A model generated the notes under the pieces. That model did no database searches and was not told the DNA's origin. It saw only the letters and a program-made list of their open reading frames with translations. 64,000 bases of DNA from Oxyruncus cristatus (lineage: Eukaryota > Chordata > Aves > Passeriformes > Cotingidae): positions 321,401 to 385,400 of the forward strand of contig VXAY01005672.1 of NCBI GenBank assembly GCA_013399855.1. The letters are read 5' to 3'. The position numbers were made by a program, and so were the translations under genes. Below are positions 43,387 through 54,383 of this stretch, piece by piece (position 1 is the first letter of the stretch; each line of letters begins with the position of its first letter).

Positions 43387-46300
43387 CTACATGGCAGTGG
43401 TGATCACCTTCTCCTCGGGCTCCACCGTGTTCTCGTAGGCGTGCTGGTTCTCTTTGGACCTGCGTGAGGAGGGAGAAGCACAATGCTGAGCTCACTCACC
43501 CCCAGCAAGACCAGCCTCCCCGAAGCCACCAGTGGGAATCCTGACCTCCCCGGTGCCAGCAGTGCATTGAGTGAGGGGTGAGGTGGGGAGGACAGGAGGG
43601 GTCACCCTGCCAGGAAGGAAGCCAGGAGTAGGGTGGGAATAGCTCTAATTTTGGCGAGGTCTGTTTTGACAGTCAACGTGGTGACTTGTGGCCACTTTTG
43701 GTGGCTTCCTCTGTAGGAAAAGTGTGATGTAGCATAAGAAAAATGTGGTGTAGCAGGTTGCAAGGTGATGGATGGATCATGGGGCTTAACTGTGGGGACA
43801 GGGAGAGACGAGGGAGGAGGGGATACTGGGATACTCCCTTTCCCTGCCTTCTGCTTAACCCCTGGACAATAAAAGTCCCCAAATCCAGGTGCATGGGGTG
43901 AGCTCAAAGGCCCTGAGTGGGAGAGACTGTGGCTCTGCCTGACTGAGCTGTCCCCAGGCGACAGAACAGAGCCTGGGAGCCATGGGGAGGAGGTCTCAGA
44001 AACTCCTCACCTGAAGTCGGCTGCAGCTGATAGGTATCTCCCCTCATGGCCATTGGACATGACAGGATCCTGCTTGTCCTCTACAGTCACCACCGTCTCG
44101 GCATTTTCCCTGGAGGGAGAGAAGGGAGAAGCTGAGACAGGACAATGAAGGAGCCGTGCTGGGGAGCAGCCTCCCAAAGGTGATGGCAGAGAGGAAGGGA
44201 CTGATCTGGCACTCCAGAGACAATAAGGGCGTGATCCTGGCCTCGGACATGCAACTCAGCCCCCTTCCCAGCAGGACAAGGGCAAGGACAAACACCTTCA
44301 CTGCAGGTTTGCAGAGGCTGTGCCCAGATGCCAAGTGCCAGCCCCTGCCTCTGGAGCTGGGACTCCCAGCACCGGGCTGGCAGTCAGCAAGACTCATTGT
44401 CAATACGTGGGATTGTTTTCTCCCGCTAACTGGTTTTTCCAGTCTACTTCTATGTAATCTGTTGCAAAATAGTCCCCTATGGATCCCAACTGACACTGAG
44501 AGAACAGTCAAGCCTCTGCTGGAGCTGCAGCCCTGGCACAGGAGGGCTGTACGTGTGCACTTCCATGTGAACAAACCAGAGCTGCTTTCTCTCAGATGTG
44601 AGCCTGGAACCTTTGGGCAGGAATGGGGTGTTTGACCTCAGCCAGAGCCTAAAAGCTCAGCTCTGGAGCGAGCCCATAGCCCAAATGGTGCCAGGGGGGT
44701 TTAGCTGTGGAGGGTGGGTGCAGGTCCACCCTGCACGCACATCCCTGCCTCCTCCAGGGCAATTTCAGAGGCTTCTCCAAGGAACAGACTGGCATAAACA
44801 AGCAGCAGCTTGAGCTGATAGCTGCCGTCACAGTGACAGCGCAGAGTGGGCAGGGCGCCAGGCAGCCGAGCCCCGCTGCCCGCTCTGCTGAAGAGAGGTC
44901 AGATTAATTAAAACAGGGCACCATCCCCCCTCCAGCCCTTCACAGCATCCTCTGCCTCTGGGCTGGGAAGAAGCGGCCAGGCACAGGCGGTGGTGGGAAA
45001 CACCATCCCTGCCTCCTGCTCCGTGAGCTGGGGGTTCCTCCAGTTTGAGGACAAAGGTTCCTCTTTGTCCTCAAAGGGACACCCTTTAAATACACCTGGG
45101 GATGAAGCCGACCTGCTGAGCATCAGGATACACCCCAGCTCTCCACCTCCTCAGCCTGGGGAGGCTGCAGGAATGCACAGGTACCAGAAGACTCTGGCAC
45201 CTTGGGGTGCAAAGCCCAAAGCGACTGTGCCGGTGCAGAGGAACCTGGAAACAGGCTTCATCCCCTGTTGACTTTGGGCTCAGATTCAAGATCAGGTTAC
45301 TGCAACTTTGCCAGCTGGCCTTGCTTGGCTGAGCAGGAGCAGCAGCCTGTGGCTTTGCTTGGTGGGCAGTGGACAAGAGGTAACCTGTCCCACAGAGCCT
45401 TCTTCTGATGAGTAAGGCCACCTCATTTGCCTGTGCCATAGGCTCCAGGCTGAGAGCTCTGCCATGGCTTGGCAACTTCCCTCTTCCCCCAGCTCCTCTC
45501 AGTGCATTCTGACAACTTGGCTCTGTCTGCTTTGCAAACAAAGCAGCTTTGAGCTTATTATCCCACGGATATAAGGCACATGGGAACTGCACCCGCAAAA
45601 CCATAGGAAACCAGGGTCAGGCCGGTCCCCTGAACATGTGCCCCTGTAAACCAGCCACGATGCTGCTGCCTTCTCATTCCCAGCACAGCGCTTCCTCATG
45701 GCAGCATTTGTACGGTGCAAGCTCCCACCTGGCAATAAGTAACAGGGAGCAGAGACCAGGACAGGGAGAAGAGGACGGAGAGCTGAGGACAGGGAGTCTT
45801 TGCTCTCCCTGCCCAGCTCCCAGCACAGCGATCACAGTGTTCCCAGCCCTGGCACAAGGATGGAGGCTGCTGGAAGTGACACGTGCCCAGGGAAGTTAAG
45901 TCCAACCCCAGCAACCCCCCACACTTACACTTTCTTCTTACACCAGAACCTGTTGACCACGAAAACGATGGCCACCAGCACTAGAAACACAACCACTGCG
46001 ATGACACCCTGTGACCACGGCTGGAGGCTGCCCCGGGCTACAGGAAAAGAAGAGGACACAGGTTAGAAATTCATCCTCAGAATTTATCTGCCGAGTTTCT
46101 CCCATTCGGCTTCAGCAGCATCCAGCTGAGAGCTTGGTCCTACGAAGCCGAGCAGAACATGCTGCTGCCAATTCAGGCGAGCTTACCTGGGTGATAGCAA
46201 TAAAATAAAGCACAAATAACAGTGGTTTCACTGGCGCTTGCATGTGGAGTGTGGTGCCTTGCATCTTTGGGGCCCCCTGTACAAATACATACACATATAC

Positions 46301-49300
46301 ATGTGCTGTGGGGTGCTGGTGGCTCTGTGATGGGCGAAAAAAGGGCTGGGGGACACAGAAGAAAGGAGGGAAGGAGAATGTTTGCCAAGGGGGAGAAGGC
46401 AGAGGAGTTTCAGCAAACTGTTTATTCTCCATCCCCAGATGCCACAGACATTATTCCCAGGATACTTTCCAAATACTGACTGGTAAAATAAGGACCCTGT
46501 AACAGGGACGGTGTAAAATTTGGTTATTTCACAGCAAACAGTTGTCACTGTGGATTTCAGTAAAATGCACCATTCAAAAGTTTCCAGAGCAGCAAACTGA
46601 TTTATGACAGGAAATTCAAGGCTGATGCACTCGGAGCAACAGCCTCAGTGTAGAGGCCAGACAGGGCTGGTGGGGGGCCAAGCAGCATAGGGCTGGGGAG
46701 GGGAGGAGCTGGGAGCTGACCAGGATATCCCCTTTCCCCCCACGGATGGGGTGGACTCATAGGTTCATTTTGCTCTATCCAGACCTATACAGGGATCCAG
46801 CCACGAGTGAGAAGGCTGCGAGAGGCACTCCTGGATGTGGGAAGAATGCAAGGGGAGGGTAGTAAGAAGAGGAAACCTTTTCCCAGTCCTTGCTGGGATG
46901 GCTGCTCCTTGCCTCCCCACTGGCTTTTGGAGCATTCGGGTGTAGTCAAACTCATCCTTTAGTCAAACCCATCCTAAAGTGCTGTCATGTCAGCACTGAA
47001 GGACACCTTGTCCATGCAGCCACATCTGTTTGGGATTTAACTGCTATTCATTCAGGCATGGCTTTTCCTCATCTGCTGATCAAAACACCAGCCCTTGCAC
47101 ATGAGAGAGGTCTCTCTGCATGGGCACATGGGGTAGGTGGAGCCCCAGAACACTCAGACCCAGACCTGGCCGCTGACACCTGCACGGCTGAGCTGCCCCA
47201 GGACAAACAATTGGTTCTTCAGTCCCACTCAGGAACTTTACACCAGCTGAACACTTTGTCTGTCTCACAGGAGACAAATCTCTGCTATAAACAGAAAATG
47301 ATCTTTACTAGCAGCAATGAAAGTGGGCTGTGTGCTCCACACGTGCAAACTCCTCATCTGTAACCAGCTTCACACACAGCAGATGCTGACAGCTCAGCTC
47401 TCCTCTCCTTCCTCTGAATTTTGGGAAGGGGGCTGTCCTTTTCTAAGGCCTCCAGGTCCTTGAGTGTTTACCTCAAGAGACTTTTACTAAAAAAAAAAAA
47501 AAAAAAAAAAAAACACCACCAAAAAAACAAAACACCACCAAACCAGGAAAATCAAACCAACAACACAAAACCAGGCTCTTTTTTCCTCTTGGAAGTGAAA
47601 TCAACCTGGCTGCTTGACTCACCAGCAGTGCCAGTCTGGAAAGCACTGACACTCCTGGGCAAGGGGCAGTGAGAGCAGCTACAAACAGCATCTCTCAGCC
47701 CCCTCTCCCCACAGAAGCGCTTACCACATTTGCTGCAAGGGCCAAAACTGAAGCAGGAGGAATTCAGACGGAAATTCCCTCTTGTATCAGCGTGTTTCCA
47801 CTGAAATACCGTTGTATCAGCAGGCTGATGGTGGTGCTAACGGGGGGGTGGCACCAGGGGGCGGTGGAAGTGTGGAAAATCAGGGTTTGGTCCCCTCCTG
47901 CCCTGCCTGGCGGGCAAGGATGCTCCTGCCCCTGCTGCCCACCAGCCCTGGGAGTGCAGCCCCAAACACACCTAATGCCTCCTGGCCGAGCTTTGTCTCG
48001 CTTTGCGTCCTCCCTCGCTCTGCCCTTGGCTGTTGGCCACATTTATTTATTAGTTGTAGTTTATTTTTCCTGTCGGAGTCAGGTTTTCCAGCCTAAGCCT
48101 TGGAGGGGGTGGTCACGCCCAGCCCTCCGTGAGGTTTGTGCTGGGGTTAAGGCAGTTCAAGGTCAACGGGGGAATGAAGTAAGTGATGACTGGAAGTGCC
48201 AAATTTGGATCTCGTGATCTTCCAGAAAAGGAGGGGAGAAGATAAGTGGTAGGAAATTTCCTTGGAGCGACCGTGCTCGGGAGGTACTGGATGTTTTTGC
48301 AAGCGAAACCTCGCTCAGACAGCTGCTTCCACCAGATTTCAGGGCATCCAAACCCAAAAGGGAAAGCACCAAACCAAAAATCAAGGGGTTCTGGCTTTGA
48401 GGGACCATGTAGGGCCTGGCTGCAAGGGGAGAGGAGGGTGGTAGGGGAACAGCAAATGCCTCCACATCCGGCTGAAATCCCACATGGAGGACTTGCATGG
48501 GCATAAGAAAGGAGGAATGGGAACCAGGTTGAGGCAAGATCTTGATAGGATCTACTCCAGGTGTGACTATGGGGATCACAGCCCTGGGGAGCACTGCCTG
48601 GCTGGAGCCCCATCAAGCACACCAGGAGGGATGGCCTAAGGGAGGAGTCTCACCTGCAGAAACAGGACTGTGTTCCTGGAAAAATGCTTTAGGAGGGATG
48701 TCCCTCCTGGGACAGCCTGTCCCTCAGGCTGTGCCACCTCCTCTCGGTTTCACCCCGTGTCAATGATGGGGTTTTCCCTCACCAACAAGGTCCTATTAAG
48801 CCAAACTAAGCAACGTGAAATCTGCAGCCCTGGCAGACGTGTATCCACACATCTGCAGCTACAAACCAGACCAGGGGAAGTGCCAATGCCAAAATAAGCC
48901 TGGACACATGTTGTAACTCCATTTTCATGCTCAACGGCTAATTTGAAGACACAGATTTCTGATACATCTTTCCTGAGTGCTTGGAAAACACTGGCTGGCC
49001 CCTTTTTTTTCCGCTCTCTGAGGAAGCTGTGCCAGGCTCTGAATCCTCATTAAAGGGTTTCTTTTTCTGCACTCTTTCCAAGCAACAGCAAAACTTTCAA
49101 TCCTGCTGACAGTGGAGACCCCAGACTGTTAAATCCTCAGCAAGCTGGTAAACAAACACAGTGGTCAGGGCTGGGGCTTCAGAAGGAGAAGGGGGGGAGG
49201 GAATTTTCCAGGACTTTGGCAACACCAGATGAGTTTTAATTACTCCTCATTATTTCTAGCATTAGACAAGCCCTTCAACGAAATTTCCTAAAAATAATGC

Positions 49301-49923
49301 CCTAGTCACAGTAAGTTTCTCTATCAAGTTTTTTGGAAGGGAACAGGAAGACACTTTGCAGAGGAAAATATTTGCTCTCTCTCCTCAGCAACGATCAAAA
49401 TTACAGATTAACAGGAGAATCTGTGACCTCAGGGAGCGACCCAGCACAGCACTCGCCCAAGGACGAGAGTGAGAAAAAAGAAGAAGAAGAAGAAAAAAGC
49501 TGTAAGAAAACAGATTACTCATCTCGGTGCACAGTCCTGGGAGAGGTAAATCAGAGCTGCTTTATCTCCGCGTAAGCAGGTAAGAGAAACCCCACTGGCA
49601 AAACAGGTAGAAAGTCTCCATGCCCCAGCTCCGGCAAGACCTTCCCACCCCCCGGACACCCATCCCCTTGTGCAGCCGGAGCTAAAGCTTAGGCAGGAGC
49701 TGGGATGTGTTTTCTCTTCCCAAGAGGCTCTTCCACAGTTGTCTCTTGTCCCCCCACCGAGCAGTTCCCACTTGCCGGGGGCTCGGTGCTCCCTCCTGCC
49801 TTCCCCCCGCCTCAGTTTCCCCGGGCTATCAGGCAGCTGCCTGCACTTACCCTCCTGGCAGAAGGCAGGCTCCAGCTCCAGGAGCAGTCCCAGGAGCAGG
49901 AGGAGGAGGCAGCGGGCAGGCAT
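43387..49923 (-). CDS. PDZK1IP1: PDZK1IP1 / MAP17, PDZK1-interacting membrane protein (4 exons, 117 aa)
   Basis: The exons in transcript order are 49851-49923, 45929-46037, 44011-44109 and 43387-43459. All have GT/AG ends, and they join to 354 nt (human 114 aa). The protein has an N-terminal hydrophobic leader ([19 protein letters not shown]), then [20 protein letters not shown]..., the conserved membrane helix of MAP17, then WCKKK at the cytoplasmic face. The tail contains [10 protein letters not shown] and ends TTAM, a class I PDZ-binding C-terminus (human ends STPM). In mammals MAP17 binds PDZK1 and NHERF proteins at the apical membrane of kidney epithelium and supports SGLT-type transport. 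Its position between CYP4 genes and TAL1 is conserved. Exon 1 stands in GC-rich DNA. Identity is certain from the helix and tail motifs and the synteny; the exact transcription start is not visible. Confidence 0.95.
44110..45928 (-). other. PDZK1IP1 intron 2
   Basis: A 1.8 kb intron. It contains a perfect 13-bp inverted repeat (45044-45075). No mobile element or additional exon was recognised. Confidence 0.7.
45044..45075. repeat. Perfect 13-bp inverted repeat with 6-base loop
   Basis: Left arm tttgaggacaaag (45044-45056), loop gttcct, right arm ctttgtcctcaaa (45063-45075), with full complementarity. It lies in PDZK1IP1 intron 2. Confidence 0.9.
46038..49850 (-). other. PDZK1IP1 intron 1
   Basis: A 3.8 kb intron. 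It contains an A run (47490-47513) followed by an A-rich stretch with CACC spacers. I recognise no other repeat, exon or RNA gene. Confidence 0.7.
47490..47560 (+). repeat. A-rich low-complexity tract
   Basis: About 24 consecutive A, then degenerate A-runs split by CACCACC. It could be a retroposon tail, but no element body was recognised next to it. Confidence 0.85.
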
Positions 49924-50015
49924 GGTGGCAGGCAGGGCCGGGGGCTCCTGGGGTGCGGAGGAGCGGCCGGGCGCTGCGCTTGGGCACGCCGCCCTCGCAC
50001 TGGAATGAGCGCTTG

Positions 50016-50029
50016 GTCAATTATCAAAC
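50016..50029 (-). promoter_or_regulatory. Possible HNF1-like and GATA site upstream of PDZK1IP1
   Basis: GTCAATTATCAAAC resembles the HNF1 palindrome (GTTAATnATTAAC) with few mismatches and also contains TTATCA, a TGATAA motif on minus. It lies 93 bases upstream of the start codon. HNF1 would suit a kidney epithelial gene; this is inference from motif shape. Confidence 0.35.
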
Positions 50030-52680
50030 GCATTAACGAGGGAGGCCGATGCTCTCACCTGCTTATTCAAATCCTGCTGCGGGAAGGGGCGGAAGGAGGT
50101 GCCTCTTGCTTTCTCCCGCGGAAGCTGGCGGGGAATTTGGGGCACGGTGACTTGAACCTGACTGTCCCCTTAGGCAGGGCGTGGAAAGGAACTCGGGCGC
50201 AAAATATTTGCATCAGCCCAGGAGGAAAAACGCGACGTCCAGGTGGGTAAAATTCTTCCCCAGTGAAGCTGCAGTGCTTGGGGAGTGTGGTGTCCCCCTC
50301 CGTCCCCACAGGAGGAAGGCGGGGGACAATCCAGTGATGCCCCAGCTTTGACAACCCTTTCCACCCTGTGGGACTCCCACTCATTTCCTTGCTCTTCTCT
50401 TTTCAGCAAGTGTCACTAACAACCCGACAAAACGCATTTGTGGCTTGAAAACATCAGCTTAATAAACCAGACTCGGTGCCGGGTACTGCCTCCCACCTCT
50501 CACATCTTGTTTAATTGTGAGACTACTAAAAACACAGCCTCCACTTTAACGAGTCTTCAGGGCTGTCTCCAAAACTGCTCGACACCAGAAGAGGTAGAAA
50601 CACCCGAAGACCTGCAGCAGCCAGCAAGGCTCACCCTTCACCTCAGTTGTGCAGATGCTGAAGGATGGGGAAGATTGCAGGTCCTGAGTTAAGCAGTTTC
50701 CCAGCCCATGCCAGGTTTGGATGCCTGGCAAACCCAGCCCACAGAAGAATAAAAACTATTTGGCTTCAGAGCTGAGAAACTTCACTTACTCCTGAAGGAA
50801 ATATAAAATTGTGAGCCACGGGTTTCGTGGTCACCCTTCTTGTGGTGTGTCAGAGCATCTCTGTATGGCCAGACTCTGAGAATCCCCCTCGGCAATGTCT
50901 GAGCTCCCAGCCTCTGGATCTGGTGATTCCCACCTCCAGGGACCCTGCCTGGGTGCTGGGTCCCACCATGGGTGCCCACATGTGACCCATGCTCGGGAAT
51001 GTGCAGCATCCTCAGGAATACATACCACCGGTGCAGGATTGCCCTCCTTCATCACTTCTCTTTCCCCTGTATTTAGAATAATGTCATTTACCCTGAAAAC
51101 AAACCAGAGCTGAATTGAGCTGTACAAGATTGAAGGACGGTTCCCTTTTATTTCCCAAATTCCTTTCCATGACCAGGTAGATCCCCACCTGCAATGTTGA
51201 TTAATCCCATTCCCAACCCCACTAACTTTTGCTTGAGGGGGGCACAATCAGGGACTTGCTTGTGGGGCAGGGACTTTCCTGCTGCACCAGGCAAGGAAGT
51301 GTCACAACAGAGGCTGGCCCATAACAAGGCCTTGTAAAAGCCATCTAATCATATTATAGAGGAAAAGGAACAGCTTCTGAAGAAGTAAAAATGAGAGTGA
51401 ACTTTGGGTTCCCCATTACTTGCTTCCACATTATCTGGGAAAGCTCGCAGAGTTTGCCATCTTTGCTACCTGCCTGTTTTTTGTCCCTCTGCAAACTCCC
51501 AGCAAGAACACCCGAGCTGTTCAGAGCAGAAGGCTTTATCAGCAGATCAGAAGTCCTAGAGAAGCCAGTCCTGCTGCTGCCCTTGGGAAATTCAAGGTCT
51601 GAGACATTCTGCTGTTGCCATCCACCCCTCAGCCATGCCTGGGGCTGCGGCAGGTGTCTCCTCCATGTGTACTCCAGTCTTCTCACCACACCAGGGCTCT
51701 TCCCAGTCTAGCTCCAGGGACCCTGGGCTGATTTTCCAAAGGCAGGGATGCCTCGAACATCTGCCTGTATGCTACAGTGTGTTGGGGTGACAGGACATGA
51801 CAGACCAGACTCTGAGCTGAAGGCAGGGCTGCTGTGCCTTCCAGACATGGATCTTGCTGTCGGTTCCTTCCCAAGGAGCAAGTAACGCATTACCAATTGC
51901 ACATTCCCACATTTATATGAAATTCAAGAAAATTCAATTATCTAATCGTTCTGGGCTTGCTGATGAGGCCAGGGAATCACTCCTGTGCTTATCTCAAAGC
52001 CCCTCTGTGCTCTGATGCATGTTTAGCCCAGGGCAGCTATTAGGAAGGTATGTGCCTTTGTGGAGAAAACTCCCATGGCACCTGCTTGGTTGCATATCCC
52101 CGGGTCTGGCCTGAGGGATTGAGAAGTAGCAAGTCACTGTAACAGCAGCAGCCTTGCTGCAAGGGCAAAGTCTGAAATTTCGACAAATAATTTGCCAACC
52201 GGCTCCTCCTTTTGTCATTCTGGCCCTGTCCTGGGACCTGCAGTAGCAAGTAGCTGTGTGTTTCTGCTGCAGAGTGCTGGAAATCTTGCTGTGTCTCTCA
52301 TCTGAGCCTTCAGCATCACCTGCCACGGGGAGTCAAAGCCCGACAGGTCCATTTTACAGGCGAGGGAAACTGAGGAACAGAGGGGCAAATCACCTTGACA
52401 GCATTCAGTCAAACCCAACTGGAGCCAGAGCCAGAACAGTTCTCTCTGAGGGACCCATATGAGCAGTTGCCTGCACGACAGATCTTGCTAAAAGCAGTGA
52501 TTTGAATTTCAGGATATCCTTCAAATATTGGGGGTTATTTCCTCTAAAAGACATGTGATTTTTAGGAAAAATTAACATTTGCTCAAAGCAATATTCCTGG
52601 GTGATACGTTTCAAAGCACAGATGCCAGTTCCTCTTTGGGTTGTTCCTCAAAATGTTGTGGGACTGTGTTTTAATGGAAG

Positions 52681-52765
52681 TTGTCTTTCTTTCTCCTTCA
52701 CTTCCTTCCTTCCTCCCTCCTTCCTTCCCTCTTTCATCCTCTCCATTTCCTCCCCTTCTCTCAGA
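52681..52765 (+). repeat. Polypyrimidine (CCTT/CTTT)n tract
   Basis: About 85 bases almost purely of C and T, with repeated ttcc and tccc units and a few interruptions. Confidence 0.9.
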
Positions 52766-54364
52766 CAGAGCCATAAAAATTGGAAAAAAAAAAAATCTAT
52801 GAGAGCAACTCTGAACACCCCCTAAAGAAGAGATAGTAATTATGAATTTGTTACATTTCAATAGCTGCTAAAAAAAAATCAAAAAAAACCAAACAAAAAA
52901 AAACTCAACACAAGCAAATAAAAAACCCCCACAGACCCAATTTTTAATTGCTTGTTCCTTTTGACATTTGCCATCAAAACCAAACATTCCTTGCTTTGCG
53001 CCAGAATTCTCTCATTTCCCATTGACACTTGTCTTTCAAATCCTGCCCAGTATGGAAGCTGCCAGGAGAGAACTAGGAGCTACAACCACTGTGAAAAGGG
53101 CATTTTCTCGTCCTAGTGTGCCAGTGTGGATGAAAGGCAGCAGAAAAAGGCAGATCCTGCTCAGCTGGTCTTCTTCCATCACAGCTCTGTATCCTACTTG
53201 TCTTTAAAAATGCCTTCAAGCTGCAATATATTTTCTTATTTGTGTACTGTTGAAAACCCCAGTTTTCAATGACATGGCAAAAGGGAATCACCCCATGCCA
53301 GCCTCATCCTCCCCACACCACCCAGGGTTCAGCTGGACCTTTTGCTCCCCCTCTGAACACACGCACAGGGTCAAGAAAAAAACACCTCTTGGCATTTTAT
53401 TAAATGTTTTGTTACTCCGTTTGTGTGTCCCCCAGGGCTGATGCTAATCACAAGCCTCAAATAAACAGCAGGGAGACATGGTGGTGACCGTGATCCCTCT
53501 TAGTTCCTCATTTCAGGAGAATGTGGGTTTTCCCCTTCTCCTCCCAGGCAGCCTGGTTGCTCCGGTGGGGTCAGCCAGGACCTCACCTGTCAGGGCACTC
53601 GCTGGGAGCTGGTACCCAGAATCTGTGTGTGATGGGACACAGACACAGCACCAGAACTGGGCTCCAGGTGTGCCCTTCGTTTTCCCAAGAGATCTGCTCA
53701 GTACCTTCACTGTGGCCCATGAGTATTTCGTGGGGCCCTCTGGGTGATGTTTTTATACATCAGTGTATTTTGGCGCAGATCTCTGGGCAGCATTCACACC
53801 TACACTGTCTGTGCCTGATGCTGCAGCTCCGTACATCCAAGGGCAGCAATGGCCTCTCTCTCCTCAGTCCATTGTCCTCTCTGAGCTCCCTACCCCTCTG
53901 TCCCTGACACCAGTAGCTGCCAGGGCTCTGACAGCACATTCACATCAGCCTCAGGCCCCATAGCCTTGGAAAATTAGGCTGGGAAGACACCTCCCTGATC
54001 TGGCCCACCTTGCCCTGGGCTGGGAGGAATCAAACTGAAAATCCCTGAAATGAGAAGAAAATCCACCTGCCTCTGCTGTGCCTTATTGTTGGTGGATGAG
54101 CCTGCATCCGTGATTCCCCCTCAGCTCTCCCATCTGCCCAGAGGGCATATTGCACCCCTAATCATCTCTGAGTGTGGGGGAAAGCACCACTGGAGATAGG
54201 CAGGATCCCAATGTGATGTTCAGAAAGGGAAAACGGAGCTGACTTCGCTCTGGATATTCCCTCCTGCCCAGAGATACCGAATGGAATGAATAATTTGTTA
54301 TCCGATCATCTCTAATCTTCATCCCATAAAATCAGCAGCAAGCTGGGAGGGTTTTTGAAGCCTC

Positions 54365-54383
54365 CAGCTGCATTTGCTGATAA
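54365..54383 (+). promoter_or_regulatory. E-box/GATA composite CAGCTG-N7-TGATAA
   Basis: CAGCTG (54365-54370), seven bases, then TGATAA (54378-54383). CTG followed by seven or eight bases and WGATAA is the preferred TAL1-GATA1 arrangement in erythroid cells. It is 4.4 kb upstream of the PDZK1IP1 start codon, on the TAL1 side. Confidence 0.42.

Noticed and set aside
47490..47560. A-rich tract as the tail of a processed pseudogene
   Set aside because: No gene-like sequence or target-site duplication could be recognised beside it.
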